Shown here piece by piece: positions 24,901 through 38,213 of a DNA stretch of 64,000 nt; positions within the stretch are counted from its first letter, which is position 1, and each line of letters begins with the position of its first letter. Made by a program: the position numbers and the translations under genes. This DNA is from Nansenia antarctica (taxonomy: Eukaryota; Chordata; Actinopteri; Argentiniformes; Microstomatidae), in assembly GCA_963989245.1 (NCBI GenBank), contig OZ022349.1:30257706-30321705 (forward strand). Direction: 5' to 3'. The notes beneath the pieces are model-generated. The model made no database searches. It was not told the origin of the DNA and worked only from the letters and a program-made list of their open reading frames with translations.

Positions 24901-27900
24901 CATTTATTACACGACTATCTAATGGTGAATGAGTTTGTGCAAAACCCTGCAGATCATTGTGTATATACTAAAGAAACGGAACATGAGAAAGTGATCATGA
25001 TTATATGGGTCGATGATTTGGTTATTGCTGCCAGTAACGAGAATGCACTGAATGTTGTAAAAGAGATGCTCTCAAAGAAATTTCAGATGAAAGATATGGG
25101 CAAATTGACACATTTCCTGGGAATCGATTTTGAACAGTGTGATGGATGTGTAACAATGTCACAAAAGCAGTGTGTAAAGAACATGCTAGAGAGGTTTGAC
25201 ATGCAGAACTGTAAACCCCGATCGACGCCTTGTGAGCAGACACTCAATTACACTGAAGGGGCAGGATTAATGAGTGATGTCACTCGGTACAGAGAGGTCG
25301 TCGGTAGCCTCATCTACCTGACTATGTGTACTAGGCCAGATCTTTGTTTCATAGTGAGTAAACTGTCCCAGTATTTTACCAAACCAACCGAGGAGCATTG
25401 GGCCACTGCCAAACATGTATTGAGGTTCTTAAAGGGCACCAGTGATAAAGTGTTGTGTTACAAAAGGTGTAACTCTGATTTGAGATTACAGGCTTTCAGT
25501 GATGCTGACTGGGCAGCAGATGTCACAGACCGTCGTAGCACAACAGGTTACTGTGTTAGTCTACATGAGAATGGTCCATTGGTCTCATGGAAGACCAAAA
25601 AGCAACCAACGGTGGCGTTGTCCACATGTGAGGCGGAGTACATGGCATTAGCTGCAACCACCCAAGAGTGTTTACACCTGACTCAACTGTTGACACATAT
25701 GGATGCATGCAAGTATGCACCACCCATTGTCCATGAGGACAATCAGGGAACGATTGCATTAGCTAAGAACCCAGTCCGCAGACAAAGATGCAAACACATA
25801 GATATAAAGTACCATTTCATCAGGTCTACAGTACAGAATGGACAGATCTGTTTGCAATATTGTCCCACAGATCAAATGGTGGCTGATGTGTTTACCAAAC
25901 CAGTAACTAAGGACAAATTGGTTAGGTTCACAAAGGTTATGTTTGGGAGAGAAACCACATCAGTGTGAGTAAGGACCAAGCGGTCAATTTTTGTTTTGGT
26001 TTTCTTGCTTTATTTTTTCAAAGTGTTATAAGAGAATACCAGTGAAAAACTGAAGACTGTTTGTAAATGATGATGATGATGTATATTCTTGTTTCACAGG
26101 AGAGGAACAATATCAGTGCCAGCTTTTGTTTGTTTGATTGATGGAATGACAGCCCCAAAGAGTGTTATGGAAATTGTAGGCTACTGATTGTTATTGATTT
26201 GTTTATTTTTCTCTCCATCTTGGTCAGGTGAGAGCAAGTGGGGGTGTTGACATGAGTGTGCTCTCCAGTCATCCCTATCCCAGTGTGAGTGGGGCATAAT
26301 TGGTTGATTGACACCAGCTGTGTGACATGAATGATTGAGCCAGCTGATCCTATATATGTGACCATTCCCACAATAAACGTTGCTTCCTTGATAACATGAA
26401 CCCTGTCTGACAGCGTATGATTCCTCCGTTCAGTGTGTAGTCCGATCGTTATGGTCTTAGCCAATACGCAATAACCAACGTTTAACAATTTGACAGGCAG
26501 CTAAACTAAATGCCTTCCCAACCAGCGAGACCTGATTATAGAAATGACGTTGTTTTATTGATTAAAAAAGGGTAAAACTGGAAAGAGAAAATAGAAAACT
26601 CACATTAATGCCAACCAAACAATTTAACAAACTTCAGTTAACGTAATGTGGAGTCTACCATCTAAGAAACATCACTAAGGTACAATCATTTCTCTCCCAG
26701 GCAGACACTGAAAAATTTATGCATGCGTTTGTTACTAGTAGGCTAGATTACTGTAATGCTCTCCTGACAGGTCTCCCCAAAAAAATGATAAATAGACTAC
26801 AAATGGTTCAAAATGCTGCTGCTCGTGTCCTTACTAGGACCAAACGGAGAGCGCACATCACACCTGTCTTGAGATCACTACACTGGCTCCCTGTCAGTCA
26901 TAGAATAGACTTTAAGATCCTTTTACTAGTTTATAAATCACTTCACTGTGATGCACCCAATTACATGGTGGACATGCTCATAAGATACACACCAGCTAGA
27001 CCCCTACGGTCTAGTGGCACGGAACTTTTAATAGTGCCAGAGGCTAGGACAAAGAGATTTGGAGGATCAGCTTTTAGCATATATGCTCCTAGATTGTGGA
27101 ACACCCTACCTGAGGGCCTGAGGTTGTCTAAAACTCAGGACATTTTTAAGCGTGACCTCAAAACCTACTTATTCAATGTCGCCTTTTGATACTAAGGGAG
27201 ACATTGGACATTATAGAACTAGGATCACTAGGCCATTACACCATACTCGTGTTTTTGAGATTTGTGTTGACAGGAAAATGGACCCGGGTGCTGATGAGGC
27301 ACTGTCAGCTCCAAATAGCACCTAGAGCAGTACTGGAACCGGTACAAGGGTGTACCAGGACCACCATCAGGTTGTATTGCTGTCATCTTTATTGTCTCTA
27401 TTGTGTTGTTGCATCTTAACTGTGCTTAAGTTTCTCTCTTGGCAGGACCTGTGACCATACTGGATGCAGAACGATGCAAATACAACACAAAATTTATGGA
27501 CAGTGTGTACGCCGATAATATGCAAGGAAGTTTTCCTGGATACATGGTGTACAGGTTTTTGCCCTTGCTTGCTTGCTTTGTGCCGGTGGTCCTGGCCTCC
27601 CCTGGGGGACCGCTGGGTACTGGTAAGCAAACTGGCTAGTAGTCGCTCTATTGGTAGAGGGCTGCAAGGGAATTTTTTCCTGGCTACATAGTATACAGGT
27701 TTTTTACTTTTGCCTGCTCGCGGCTCTGTCAGTATTGATTGATTGATTGACTGATTGACTGAAAATTTTCATTGTGTGAAGCGCATTGAGTTGCATCTTG
27801 TAAGAAATGCGCTATACAAATAAAATTTGATTTGATTTGATTTGGAGTCCGTTCATTGATCGATGCAGTCTGTTCAGTTCCCAGTGTGGCGCGCGTTCAG

Positions 27901-29116
27901 CGCTGGACATATGGCATAGCGCGCATGCGAATCATGTTATATTATTATATATTATATAGCTCGCATCTAATCGTATCGGATGAGAAATAGACATTAAATG
28001 GCATATATAGGCCGCTACACAACAGTAATCACCGCGACAAACAGCTATATTATATTTTAATATGATGGCCGGAATATGTCACGTTTGTCCGGTAAATCAA
28101 AATCTTCTCGGACACGTTGTCCGGCGTCAAATTTTTCTAACGGAAACCCTGGTATGGACATGTAGGGGTATGTAGGGACATGTAGGGGTATGTAGGGGCA
28201 TGTAGGGTTATGTAGGGGTATGTAGGGACATGTAGGGGTATGTAGGGGTATGTAGGGACATGTAGGGGTATGTAGGGACATGTAGGGGTATGTAGGGACA
28301 TGTAGGGGTATGTAGGGACATGTAGGGGTATGTAGGGGTATGTAGGGACATGTAGGGGTATGTAGGGACATGTAGGGGTATGTAGGGGCATGTAGGGGTA
28401 TGTAGGGGTATGTAGGGGTATGTAGGGACATGTAGGGGTATGTAGGGACATGTAGGGGCATGTAGGGGTATGTAGGGCCATGTAGGGGTATGTAGGGACA
28501 TGTAGGGGTATGTAGGGGTATGTAGGGACATGTAGGGACATGTAGGGGCATGTAGGGGTATGTAGGGGTATGTAGGGGTATGTAGGGACATGTAGGGGTA
28601 TGTAGGGGTATGTAGTGGTATGTAGGGGTATGTAGGGACATGTAGGGGTATGTAGGGGCATGTAGGGGTATGTAGTGGTATGTAGGGGTATGTAGGGACA
28701 TGTAGGGGTATGTAGGGGTATGTAGGGACATGGAGGGGTATGTAGGGGTATGTAGGGGTATGTAGGGACATGTAGGGGTATGTATGGGTATGTAGGGACA
28801 TGTAGGGGCATGTAGGGGCATGTAGGGGTATGTAGGGAAATGTAGGGACATGTAGGGGTATTTAGGGGTTATGTATGGGTATGTAGGATATAAATGTCAC
28901 CCCACCTGTGCCCCTCTCTGCCCACCGCCCCATGCCACAGCGCGCCCAGGGCCAGGTAGAGGTGCAGCAGCAGGGCGCAGCATGTCACCCTCTGACCCCG
29001 TGTGAAGCGGCTGTGGGCGGGGCGTTCCCATAGCGACAGCCACAGGTGGCGCTCGACCATTCCAAACACCAGCTGAGAGGAGAGAACACGCCGGAACTGA
29101 TACAATTCCTCTGGAC

Positions 29117-29177
<61 letters not shown>

Positions 29178-29808
29178 ACACACACACACTGAGATATCAC
29201 TAAGGCCCAATTCCGATTCCCTTTTCTACCCCTATGGCTCGTTTTCGAGTGCCACTCAATTTCGAGTCAAGGCCTTCGAACAGAGCCACAAGCCATCGGG
29301 GTTGAAATCTACCCCTATGAAATGGGACAACCCTTCAAGACTGATACGTCATCAGTAGTATCGTAGAAAAACATTGACGCTCGCGACTCATTCACAACTT
29401 CACTTGTACGCTATCAATCGATCAAACAAGTCATCAAATAAAAAAGAACAATGCTTCATTATCAGACCATGACAGAATAACGGCACTCTAACCTGTATGA
29501 AACCTGTGCTCCTACTGTAGTTTATTTGTACTTAAACACACACACACACATGCATGGATTGTATATGATATGGGCCTGTCTGTGGGGGAGTGTTGTGGAA
29601 TGGCTCTTGTGGTCTGTGACCTGCCCCTTGACTTAAGGCCAGGTGACATCATATTGGGCTCTCCCCTTTTCACCCATTGACCATCTCTAGTGAAGGTGAT
29701 AGGCTATGGTCTGGGGTAGATATTTGCATATGACATAAAAAGGACAGCACAAGGGCAGATCGCTCTCTCTTCTCTCCCACCTCTTGACCAAGCAGCTCCC
29801 CCCCCCCC

Positions 29809-29881
<73 letters not shown>

Positions 29882-32800
29882 GCCGCTCCTCTCAGGCCCT
29901 CTCTCTCTCTCTCTCTGTGCCTGACCCAGCAGCTCCTCTCTGTCCCCCTCCCCCTCTCTCTGCTCTCTCCCTCTCTTTCTGCCAGACCAGCGTCCAGTTT
30001 TGATGTCTGTATACTTTTGTATTTTGAATAAATGGTCTTAACCTGCTCAATAACTATTCTTCATTTTAGTAGCCAACAGGTTAGAAATATACAACACTAC
30101 CCTGCCAGTCTGCACTGATTTAGGACAACAGTGCAACAACTTCGCGGCTGAACTTAAGTTAAATTTACGGCGTCATATACCATCAATGGGAAACATGGAA
30201 AAATGCATGATTTACAGATTTAATTTTATGACGTTCCGAAATCCGATGTGACAGGAACGCTGGAGAAACAGCCGCTGTCCACTGCATTAATTAACTACAT
30301 GTCCTTTATGAGTCTCCCGCTCACTGCCCTCCATCAAAAATGGCACATCCATCGATAATATTACAGAATAACAACTGCTCGGATTAGATTTATTTATAAA
30401 TAAACATGATTGTACATCTCTGAAATGTTAATCGCGCACCGATGTATTTCTATGGGGAAGGCTGTGCTTGACGATTCCATTGGACTGACGGCGGGGCAGA
30501 GGAACAGGGTGACTGTCTGTCACCCTGTGACAAATGCGCAGATATGAGTGCTCCGGTGTCCTGCTTTGGTAGTCTAATGGAAGTGATCAGGTCGGCTACC
30601 AGTCCTCTACTGCTAAACCCGAGCGCGCTGGACTGTGGAACTTTCTATGTTAAGCATAGGCACACGCATAGGCACCTCGGCATAACAACGATTTTGTTGT
30701 TATGCTTGTTGTAAAGAAAAGGTCTATAATGACATTAGTACATCAGACATTAGACATTAGACATCAGACATGGAAATATGTCATATTCGCGACTGTCTAC
30801 AAGCCGATTTATTACATAATGTGCAGGTTATTACATAATGCGGTGTTATTACATATTGAAAGTGACTTTTTATTACATTTGGGGATTTTATTACATAATG
30901 TGCAGTTATTACATAATGAGGCTTAACAAGCCTGTAATGTTAGACACAGCACCTCGACATAAAAGCAATTATGTTGTTATGCTTGTTATAAAGAAAAGGT
31001 CTATAATGCATTGTAATGACATTAAACTAAGATAATAAGATGGTTATCATAATTATTCAAATCTTTATTATTAATAATAATAATAATAATAACTTTATTT
31101 GTATAGCGCTTTTCCTGCAAACGTTGCAGCTCAAAGTGCTTTAATCATTACATAATCTTAATTTAATTATTTTGTAACTTAAATGCAATATTAAAAGGAT
31201 GGGTTTTTATAATCTTAATTTAATTATTTAGTCATTTAAAGGCAATATTAAAAAGATGGGTTTTTAGTCTTGACTTGAACATATTTACTGAGGTTGCATC
31301 CCTTATGTAAACTGGCAGTGCATTCCACAATTTGGGTGCATAAAATGAGAATGCAGCCTCACCAAATCTCTTCTTTTGTACATAAGTAATTACAGAGAAA
31401 GTAATGACATTTCCGCGTTGAATAGAGCGACATAACATTTCTGTAGATGATTCGCAATGCATGTTGGAATCAAGGGGTACGGCTTCAAAGCTAGTCTGGT
31501 CCTGAAATCGCTCGAAACGAAGTCATGGTTAGCCCTCCTCCTCACCCCTCGCCCTCGCTGAAATATGAATTGGGACACCCCTACCCTAAACGAGAACGCG
31601 CAAAACGAAGCCATAGGGGTGAAAACGAAGCCGTAGGGGTGAATTGGGATTGGCCCTAAAAGTTGATTCAGCAGTCCTAGGTTGTTTGGTTGGTGGAAGG
31701 GTTCGGTCACAGTAGAAGACACATGTGCGTACTCCTCACAGGAAGTGTGTGCGTACTCACAGGAAGCCAGCAACTCCTTCTCCACAGTCCCAGAGTTCCT
31801 GTCGTTCTCCACAGAGAGCCAATCCTCAACCAGGAAGAAGAACATGTGGTCCGTCAGAGGGTCCCACACCACCACATGCTGCACATACCAGGAGGGATCC
31901 AGACCTGACACTCACACACACACACACACACACACACTCATGTTCCTTGTGTTGTTGTTGTTCCACCTGTGCTGCCAGATTAGGTGTTACCTGTGTTACC
32001 TCTTCCAGGTACCTGTGTTGTCATGGGTACCTGTGTTGTCATGCCAGAGGCGTATCTTCCACACCTCTCCCAGGTTGGCGTCCGTCTCCAGGTGGAAGTG
32101 GTCCAGGCCGTTGCGTTGGAAGGCTCCGTCTCGCTGCAGGTGGCGCGATCCACTTCTGGTCACGCCATACAGACTGATGCCCACATGAGCTGTGGTGCCT
32201 GTTGGGACAGTTTGTAAGTCTAAGTAAACACTGTGACCTAGATCCCCATCAAAGACAAATGTAAGCATGTTTTCTGTACACAATATATAGGCAATGGTGA
32301 GATGTGATGGTTATCTTATCATGGCTTATCTTTCCTTCAAGAATAACCTTTATTCTCTGTAAACGTTCTGCATCTTGATCTGTTCGTGATTACAGTATCG
32401 ACTTTTAGATATTTTCTGTATTGTGCAGCAAGGTTTTTAATATATGCCATTTAGCTGACGCTTTTACCCAAAGTGACTTACATTGCAGTGAGTGCCGACA
32501 TTTTTCTGTATATTTTTCAGTCCCAGCAGGAATCGAACCGACAACCTAGGCGTTGTTAGCGCCATGCTCTACCAACTGAGTCCCAGAGGACCTTTTCTAT
32601 TAGAGTACCCATTCTTCCCCTCCGACAGCCCATTCCCTACCTGCCCCCCGCCTCCAGCCCGTCTTGACCAGGACTCTGTAGTGGTAGCGACCCGGTCGGC
32701 CACACAGGGGCACCTGACTCACACGCAGGCTCTCCAGGTGGTCCAGTTTATGAGCGATGAGGCCCAGCAGCAGGTGGATCAGAACCAGGACCACACACAC

Positions 32801-35800
32801 GATCCCCACAACCACGTTACGCACTGGACCGCCTGACTGGAGAAGGAGAGGGTGGGGGGAGGGGGGGGGTTGAGATTCTGTGGGTCAGTATTTAGTCATC
32901 TTGATGACTGTTCTGGCACAACATTCCTGCCATACATTACAAAATGGCTGCCATACATTACAAAATGGCTGCCATACATGACTGCTACACATTGGTGGTT
33001 GAGTTCCTTTTTTCACCATGAAGACCTTTGAGGTTATGTCATGTAAATGAATAAATGCATACCGGTGGAAGCAGTACCACAGCCTCTGGGTGGATGAACA
33101 GACTGGCCCCGAACATGGTGAGGTGCTGGGTGAGGCAGTGAGCTGTGTGAAGGGTGCTGCCCTCCAGTGGTCGGAGGCCCTCACTGCTCCAGCGCCTCTC
33201 CCTCAGGCTGAAGTACTGGCACAGGTTGCTGAACACACACACTGATGCCTGTACCGGCCCGCCCCTCAGGGAGGAGGTCAGGTTGATTGAGAGAGCGTGG
33301 TCTGTGCTGTTCAGCCTAGGGACAGTAAAGATGGATGTCTTCACACCTTTTACCATAGACGTTTTTTATGTAAAATATCACAGAATCTTGAAAGATTGGT
33401 CAGTTTGGCAAGTTTCCAGGAAAGTACACAGCGTTCAAAAGGGTTTAAGTCAATCATTGAACATTTTTTTTGCAAACATTTTAAAAACGCACCGTGACAC
33501 TGACACTGATGATTTAACTCACAGCGGAGAGAGGAAGATAGTGTCCTCCATGGCGATTGTCTGAGAGGAGAGGGAGAGGGTCAGTTCTCGAAGCAGGGGA
33601 CTCTGGGATGCAGGAGGACCTAGTTGGGTGGTCACTACGATCGTCACATGTCCAGACACCTCCAGAGCAGCACCTGGCCATGTGGATTAACAATACAACT
33701 CAAACATAATGAACATGTACCTGTATACCAATATCAGGGGGGAGAGTGGACCTCAGGTAAACTGGTTAGTGTTGATGATTGCCACTGTACCTGGACGCAG
33801 GCTGAATGTGAAGGTGATGTACAGCCCGGCGTTGGGATCCACTCCCACAGGCTTTACTGTGAATATCATTGACCCCTTGGCTGGGAGAGGAATAGTAATC
33901 GCTGGGTCTCTTTCCTCAGCACCAGCCCCAGCCCCACTTCCATCCCCATCCTCTTCCTCATACCCCGCAAGGTATCTGCTGGGCAGGGTAACCCGTATGG
34001 CACTATCAGGGTCCAGGTTGTGGATGGGTATGGGCTGGCCTAGAGGGGTTGTGAACTCCATGGCAGCCAAACTGGTGGAGATGGGGGGGTTGGCTACGGC
34101 CAGGAAGGGGTTGGACTTGGACACCCCCTCAATACCTAGGAGCACCTGCACCACCTCAGAGCTCTGGCTCCTAAGCTGGGCACTGAGAGAGGGGGGGATG
34201 AGGAACTGACAGGGAGGGTGTGGGTGTGATTCTGACTTGTCATTGGAGAAGGAAGACAAGGCGCTGGATCGTGATTGGTTGGACTGCTTTAATCGGTGGG
34301 CGTTGTTGTCATCGGTGCAGAGGAGTTCCAACGGGTTTCCATGGAAACCGATAGCACTGATGTGAGGGCCGGAGAGAGAGAGGGGTTCCTCGTTGCGCGT
34401 TCGCGAGCGCATCAGAGAACGCATAAGTGTGCCGGCGTGACCCAAAGCTGATACTACAGTCTCAGACGCAGAGCCCAGAGAGCCAGGGTGAGAAGGAGGA
34501 TTAGAGTAGGGGACAGACTCGGACACAGCTGCCAATGAACTGCCTGAGAACAGAGATGAACCAAAATATCACCCATTACTTACACCAAATTGCCGATCAC
34601 CAAGGCACACAATGTCGATATGATAGGTGCATCAATGTGTGTTGATGATGTGTGATGTATCTACAGTATGGTGAGCTGTGGTTGGTCAGGTAGGTGCCTG
34701 ACTGTCCCCCTCCACTCTGTGGGTGTTTGTGATTGGTCGGTACCTATCACATGGAGGATGTTCCTTCCTGTGTCTACGGCCGTGGCGTCTCCGGGTGTCG
34801 TCTGCTCCGCCACCACGTGGATCATCCTCCCCACCGCCTCTAGAACCCTCTCCTGACAGCCCTCACACACCACCTCACTAGGAATGGCCTGCAGGATAGA
34901 ACACCACACACAAACAACGTGAGTCGAAACAGACGTGAGAGTCAATATACAGGTGCTGGTCATATCAAATCAAATCAAATTTTATTTGTATAGCGCATTT
35001 CTTACAAGATGCAACTCAATGCGCTTCACACAATGAAAATGTTCAGTCAATCAGTCAATCAATCAATCAATACTGACAGAGCCGCGAGCAGGCAAAAGTA
35101 AAAACCTGTACACTATGTAGCCAGGAAAAATTCCCTTGCAGCCCTCTACCAATAGAGCGACTACTAGCCAGTTTGCCTACCAGTACCCAGCGGTGCCCCC
35201 CCCCCCCCCCCCCCCCCAGGGAGCCCCCGCCGCCCCACGCACCCAGCCCGCCCCACCACCAACACACCCGGCCCAGCCAAGCAAGCACAGACCCAAGGGG
35301 CCCCGCACAAGGACGGCCAAGCATTAGATATAATTAGAATATCATCTAAGTAATTCCATTCAAAAAGTGAAACTTGTATAATGTATACATTCATTCCACA
35401 TAGACTGATATATTTCAAGTGTTTATTGCTTTTAATTTTGATGATTATTACTGACAACTAATGAAAACCTCAAATTTAGTATCTCAGAAAATTTGAATAT
35501 TGTGAAAAGGTTCAATATTGAAGACCCCTGGTGCCACACTCTAATCAGCTAATTAACTAAAAACACCTGCAAACGCCTTTAAATGGTCCCTCAGTCCAGT
35601 TCTGTAGGCTACACAATCATGGGGAAGACTGCTGACCTGACAGTTGTCCAAAAGACGACCATTGACACCTTGCACAAGGAGGGCAAGACACAAAAGGTCA
35701 TTGCTAAAGAGGCTGGCTGTTCACAGAGCTCTGTGTCCAAGCAAATTAATAGAGAGGCGAAGGGAAGGAAAAGATGTTGTAGAAAACAGTGTACAAGCAA

Positions 35801-38161
35801 TAGGGATAACCGCACCCTGGAGAGGATTGTGAAACAAAGCCGATTCAAAAATGTGGGGGAGATTCACAAAGAGTGGACTGCAGCTGGAGTCAGTGCTTAA
35901 AGAACCACCACACACAGACGTATGCAAGACATGGGTTTCAGCTGTCGCATTCCTTGTGTCAAGCCACTCTTGAACAAGAGACAGCGTCAGAAGCGTCTCG
36001 CCTGGGCTAAAGACAAAAAGGACTGGACTTCTGCTGAGTGGTCCAAAGTTATGTTCTCTGATGAAAGTACATTTTGCATTTCCTTTGGAAATCAAGGTCC
36101 CAGAGTCTGGAGGAAGAGAGGAGAGGCACAGAATCCACGTTGCTTGAAATCCAGTGTAAAGTTTCCACCGTCAGTGATGGTTCGGGGTGCCATGTCATTA
36201 ATTTTAATTAATTAATTTTGCCATTTAGCAGACGCCTTTATCCAAAGCGACTTACAATTACGAACTACAGGGACATTCCCCCTGGAGTAACTGAGGGCTA
36301 AGTGCCTTACCCAAGGGCACACTAGTAGTGGTGTGGCTTCAGGCGGGATTTGAACTCACAACCTTCCGATCACAAGTCCAACTCACTATCCACTAGACCA
36401 CCACTACCCCTATGTCATCTGCTGGTGTTGGTCCACTGTGTTTTCTGAGGTCCAGGGTCAACGCAGCCGTCTACCAGGAAGTTTTATAGCACTTCATGCT
36501 TCCTGCTGCTGACCAACTTTATGGAGATGCAGATTTCATTTTCCAACAGGACTTGGCACCTGCACACAGTGCCAAAGCTACCAGTACCTGGTTTAAGGAC
36601 CATAGTATCCCTGTTCTTAATTGGCCAGCAAACTCGCCTGACCTTAGCCCCATAGAAAATCTATGGGGTATTGTGAAGAGGAAGATGCGATGCGCCAGAC
36701 CCAACAATGCAGAAGAGCTGAAGGCCACTATCAGAGCAACCTGGGCTCTCATAACACCTGAGCAGTGCCACAGACTGATGGACTCCATGCCACGCCGCAT
36801 TGCTGCAGTAATTCAGGCATAAGGAGCCCCAACTAAGTATTGAGTGCTGTACATGCTTATACTTACCATGTTCATACTTTTCAGTTGGCCAACATTTTTA
36901 AAAAAAACTTGTTTTGTATTGGTCTTAAGTAATATTCAAATTTTCTGAGATACTGAATTTGGGGTTTTCATTAGTTGTCAGTAATAATCATCAAAATTAA
37001 AAGCAATAAACACTTGAAATATATCAGTCTGTGTGGAATGAATGTATACATTTGACAAGTTTCACTTTTTGAATGGAATTACTGAAATAAATCAACTTTT
37101 TGATGATATTCTAATATGACCAGCACGGTATATGAAAAAAAAATATATATACTGTATATGAATATGAAAAACCTTTATTTTCTCTTATTATTTATTTTTT
37201 ATTTTTGGTGAGTTCTTCATGTTCTATGAGGGTCAGGGTTCACCCACAGTGGCCTGGGCCAGGGTTAGGGTTAAGGTTCACCCACAGTGGCATGGGCCAG
37301 GGCGAGGGTTAAGGTTCACCCACAGTGGCCTGGGCCAGGGCTAGGGTTAGGGTCAGGGTTCACCCAGAGTGGCCTGGGCCAGGGTTAGGGTTAAGGTTCA
37401 CCCACAGTGGCCTGGGCCAGGGTTAGGGTCAGGGTCAGGGTTCACCCACAGTGGCCTGGGCCAGGGTTAGGGTTAAGGTTCACCCACAGTGGCCTGGGCC
37501 AGGACTAGGGTTAGGGTCAGGGTTCACCCACAGTGGCCTGGGCCAGGGTTAGGGTTAGGGTTCACCCACAGTGGCCTGGGCCAGGGCTAGGGTTAGGGTC
37601 AGGGTTCACCCACAGTGGCCTGGGCCAGGGTTAGGGTCAGGGTCAGGGTTCACCCACAGTGGCCTGGGCCAGGGTTAGGGTTAGGGTTCACCCACAGTGG
37701 CCTGGGCCAGGGCTAGGGTTAGGGTCTGGGTTCACCCACAGTGGCCTGGGCCAGGGTTAGGGTCAGGGTCAGGGTTCACCCACAGTGGCCTGGGCCAGGG
37801 TTAGGGTTAAGGTTCACCCACAGTGGCCTGGGCCAGGGCTAGGGTTAGGGTCAGGGTTCACCCACAGTGGCCTGGGCCAGGGTTAGGGTTAGGGTTAGGG
37901 TTCACCCACCGTGGCCTGGGTTAGGGTTAGGGTTAGGGTTCACCCACAGTGGCCTGGGCCAGGGCTAGGGTCAGGGTTCACCCACCGTGGCCTGGGCCAG
38001 GGCTGAGCTGATCTGTGCTGCGTCCTGCAGGGAGGAGACCATCAGAGAAGCCAGCGCTCGGGTCAAGTTCCCCCTGATCTCCCTCCTGTCCTGCAGCTCC
38101 TGCTCACTGCCCACCTGCTCCACCTGAGGGGGAAACCAGACACAGTGAATGTGTGTGTGTG

Positions 38162-38213
<52 letters not shown>

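Larger units (their letters stand above)
22100..26487 (+). mobile_element. Copia LTR retrotransposon, complete ends
   Basis: Two 243-bp LTRs (22100-22342 and 26245-26487) appear identical base for base and start TGTTGACATG and end GTTTAACA. A perfect 5-bp target duplication ATTTG lies at 22095-22099 and 26488-26492. One 1,200-codon gag-pol frame lies between. RT precedes RNase H and integrase precedes RT, which is the Copia order. Identical LTRs imply a very recent insertion into the hAT-like element. Confidence 0.95.
21185..28151. mobile_element. hAT-like composite transposon (7 kb) with nested insertions
   Basis: Ends CAGGGTTTCCGTTA (21185) and TAACGGAAACCCTG (28151) are perfect 14-bp inverse copies. 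Further inward, related TTGTCCGGTAAA motifs occur at both ends. Flanking 8-mers GTAGGGAC and GTATGGAC match at 7 of 8, fitting a hAT target duplication in the 10-bp satellite. The element contains a captured K2P channel exon, an intact-looking Copia retrotransposon and an L2 fragment. No transposase beyond a possible N-terminal start (MAKQSKLSNYF, 21590) is seen, so it is probably non-autonomous. Confidence 0.85.
29204..31656. mobile_element. PIF/Harbinger-like DNA element, non-autonomous
   Basis: Ends GGCCCAATTCCGATTC (29204) and the inverse of GGGCCAATCCCAATTC (31656) are imperfect inverted repeats, followed inward by related ACCCCTATGGCT / CCTACGGCTTCG motifs. Both sides are flanked by TAA, the three-base duplication typical of PIF/Harbinger. 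No transposase is found. The interior holds a possible solo LTR, C and CT runs, an ATTACATAATG repeat block (30810-30925) and an L2 fragment. Confidence 0.6.
34950..37128 (+). mobile_element. Tc1-like transposon with SINE and LINE insertions
   Basis: Outer ends CAGGTGCTGGTCATAT (34950) and the inverse of CCGTGCTGGTCATAT (37128), flanked by TA. Inverted repeats extend more than 200 bp (for example AGTAATTCCATTCAAAAAGT at 35349 against ACTTTTTGAATGGAATTACT near 37064). An L2 tail (34968-35335, minus) interrupts the left repeat and a SINE (36199-36416) interrupts the transposase. Lies in the intron between exons 18 and 19. Confidence 0.88.

Noticed and set aside
32440..32595. Functional tRNA gene
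   Set aside because: A and B boxes are present but the cloverleaf is not intact and the sequence continues into a SINE tail.
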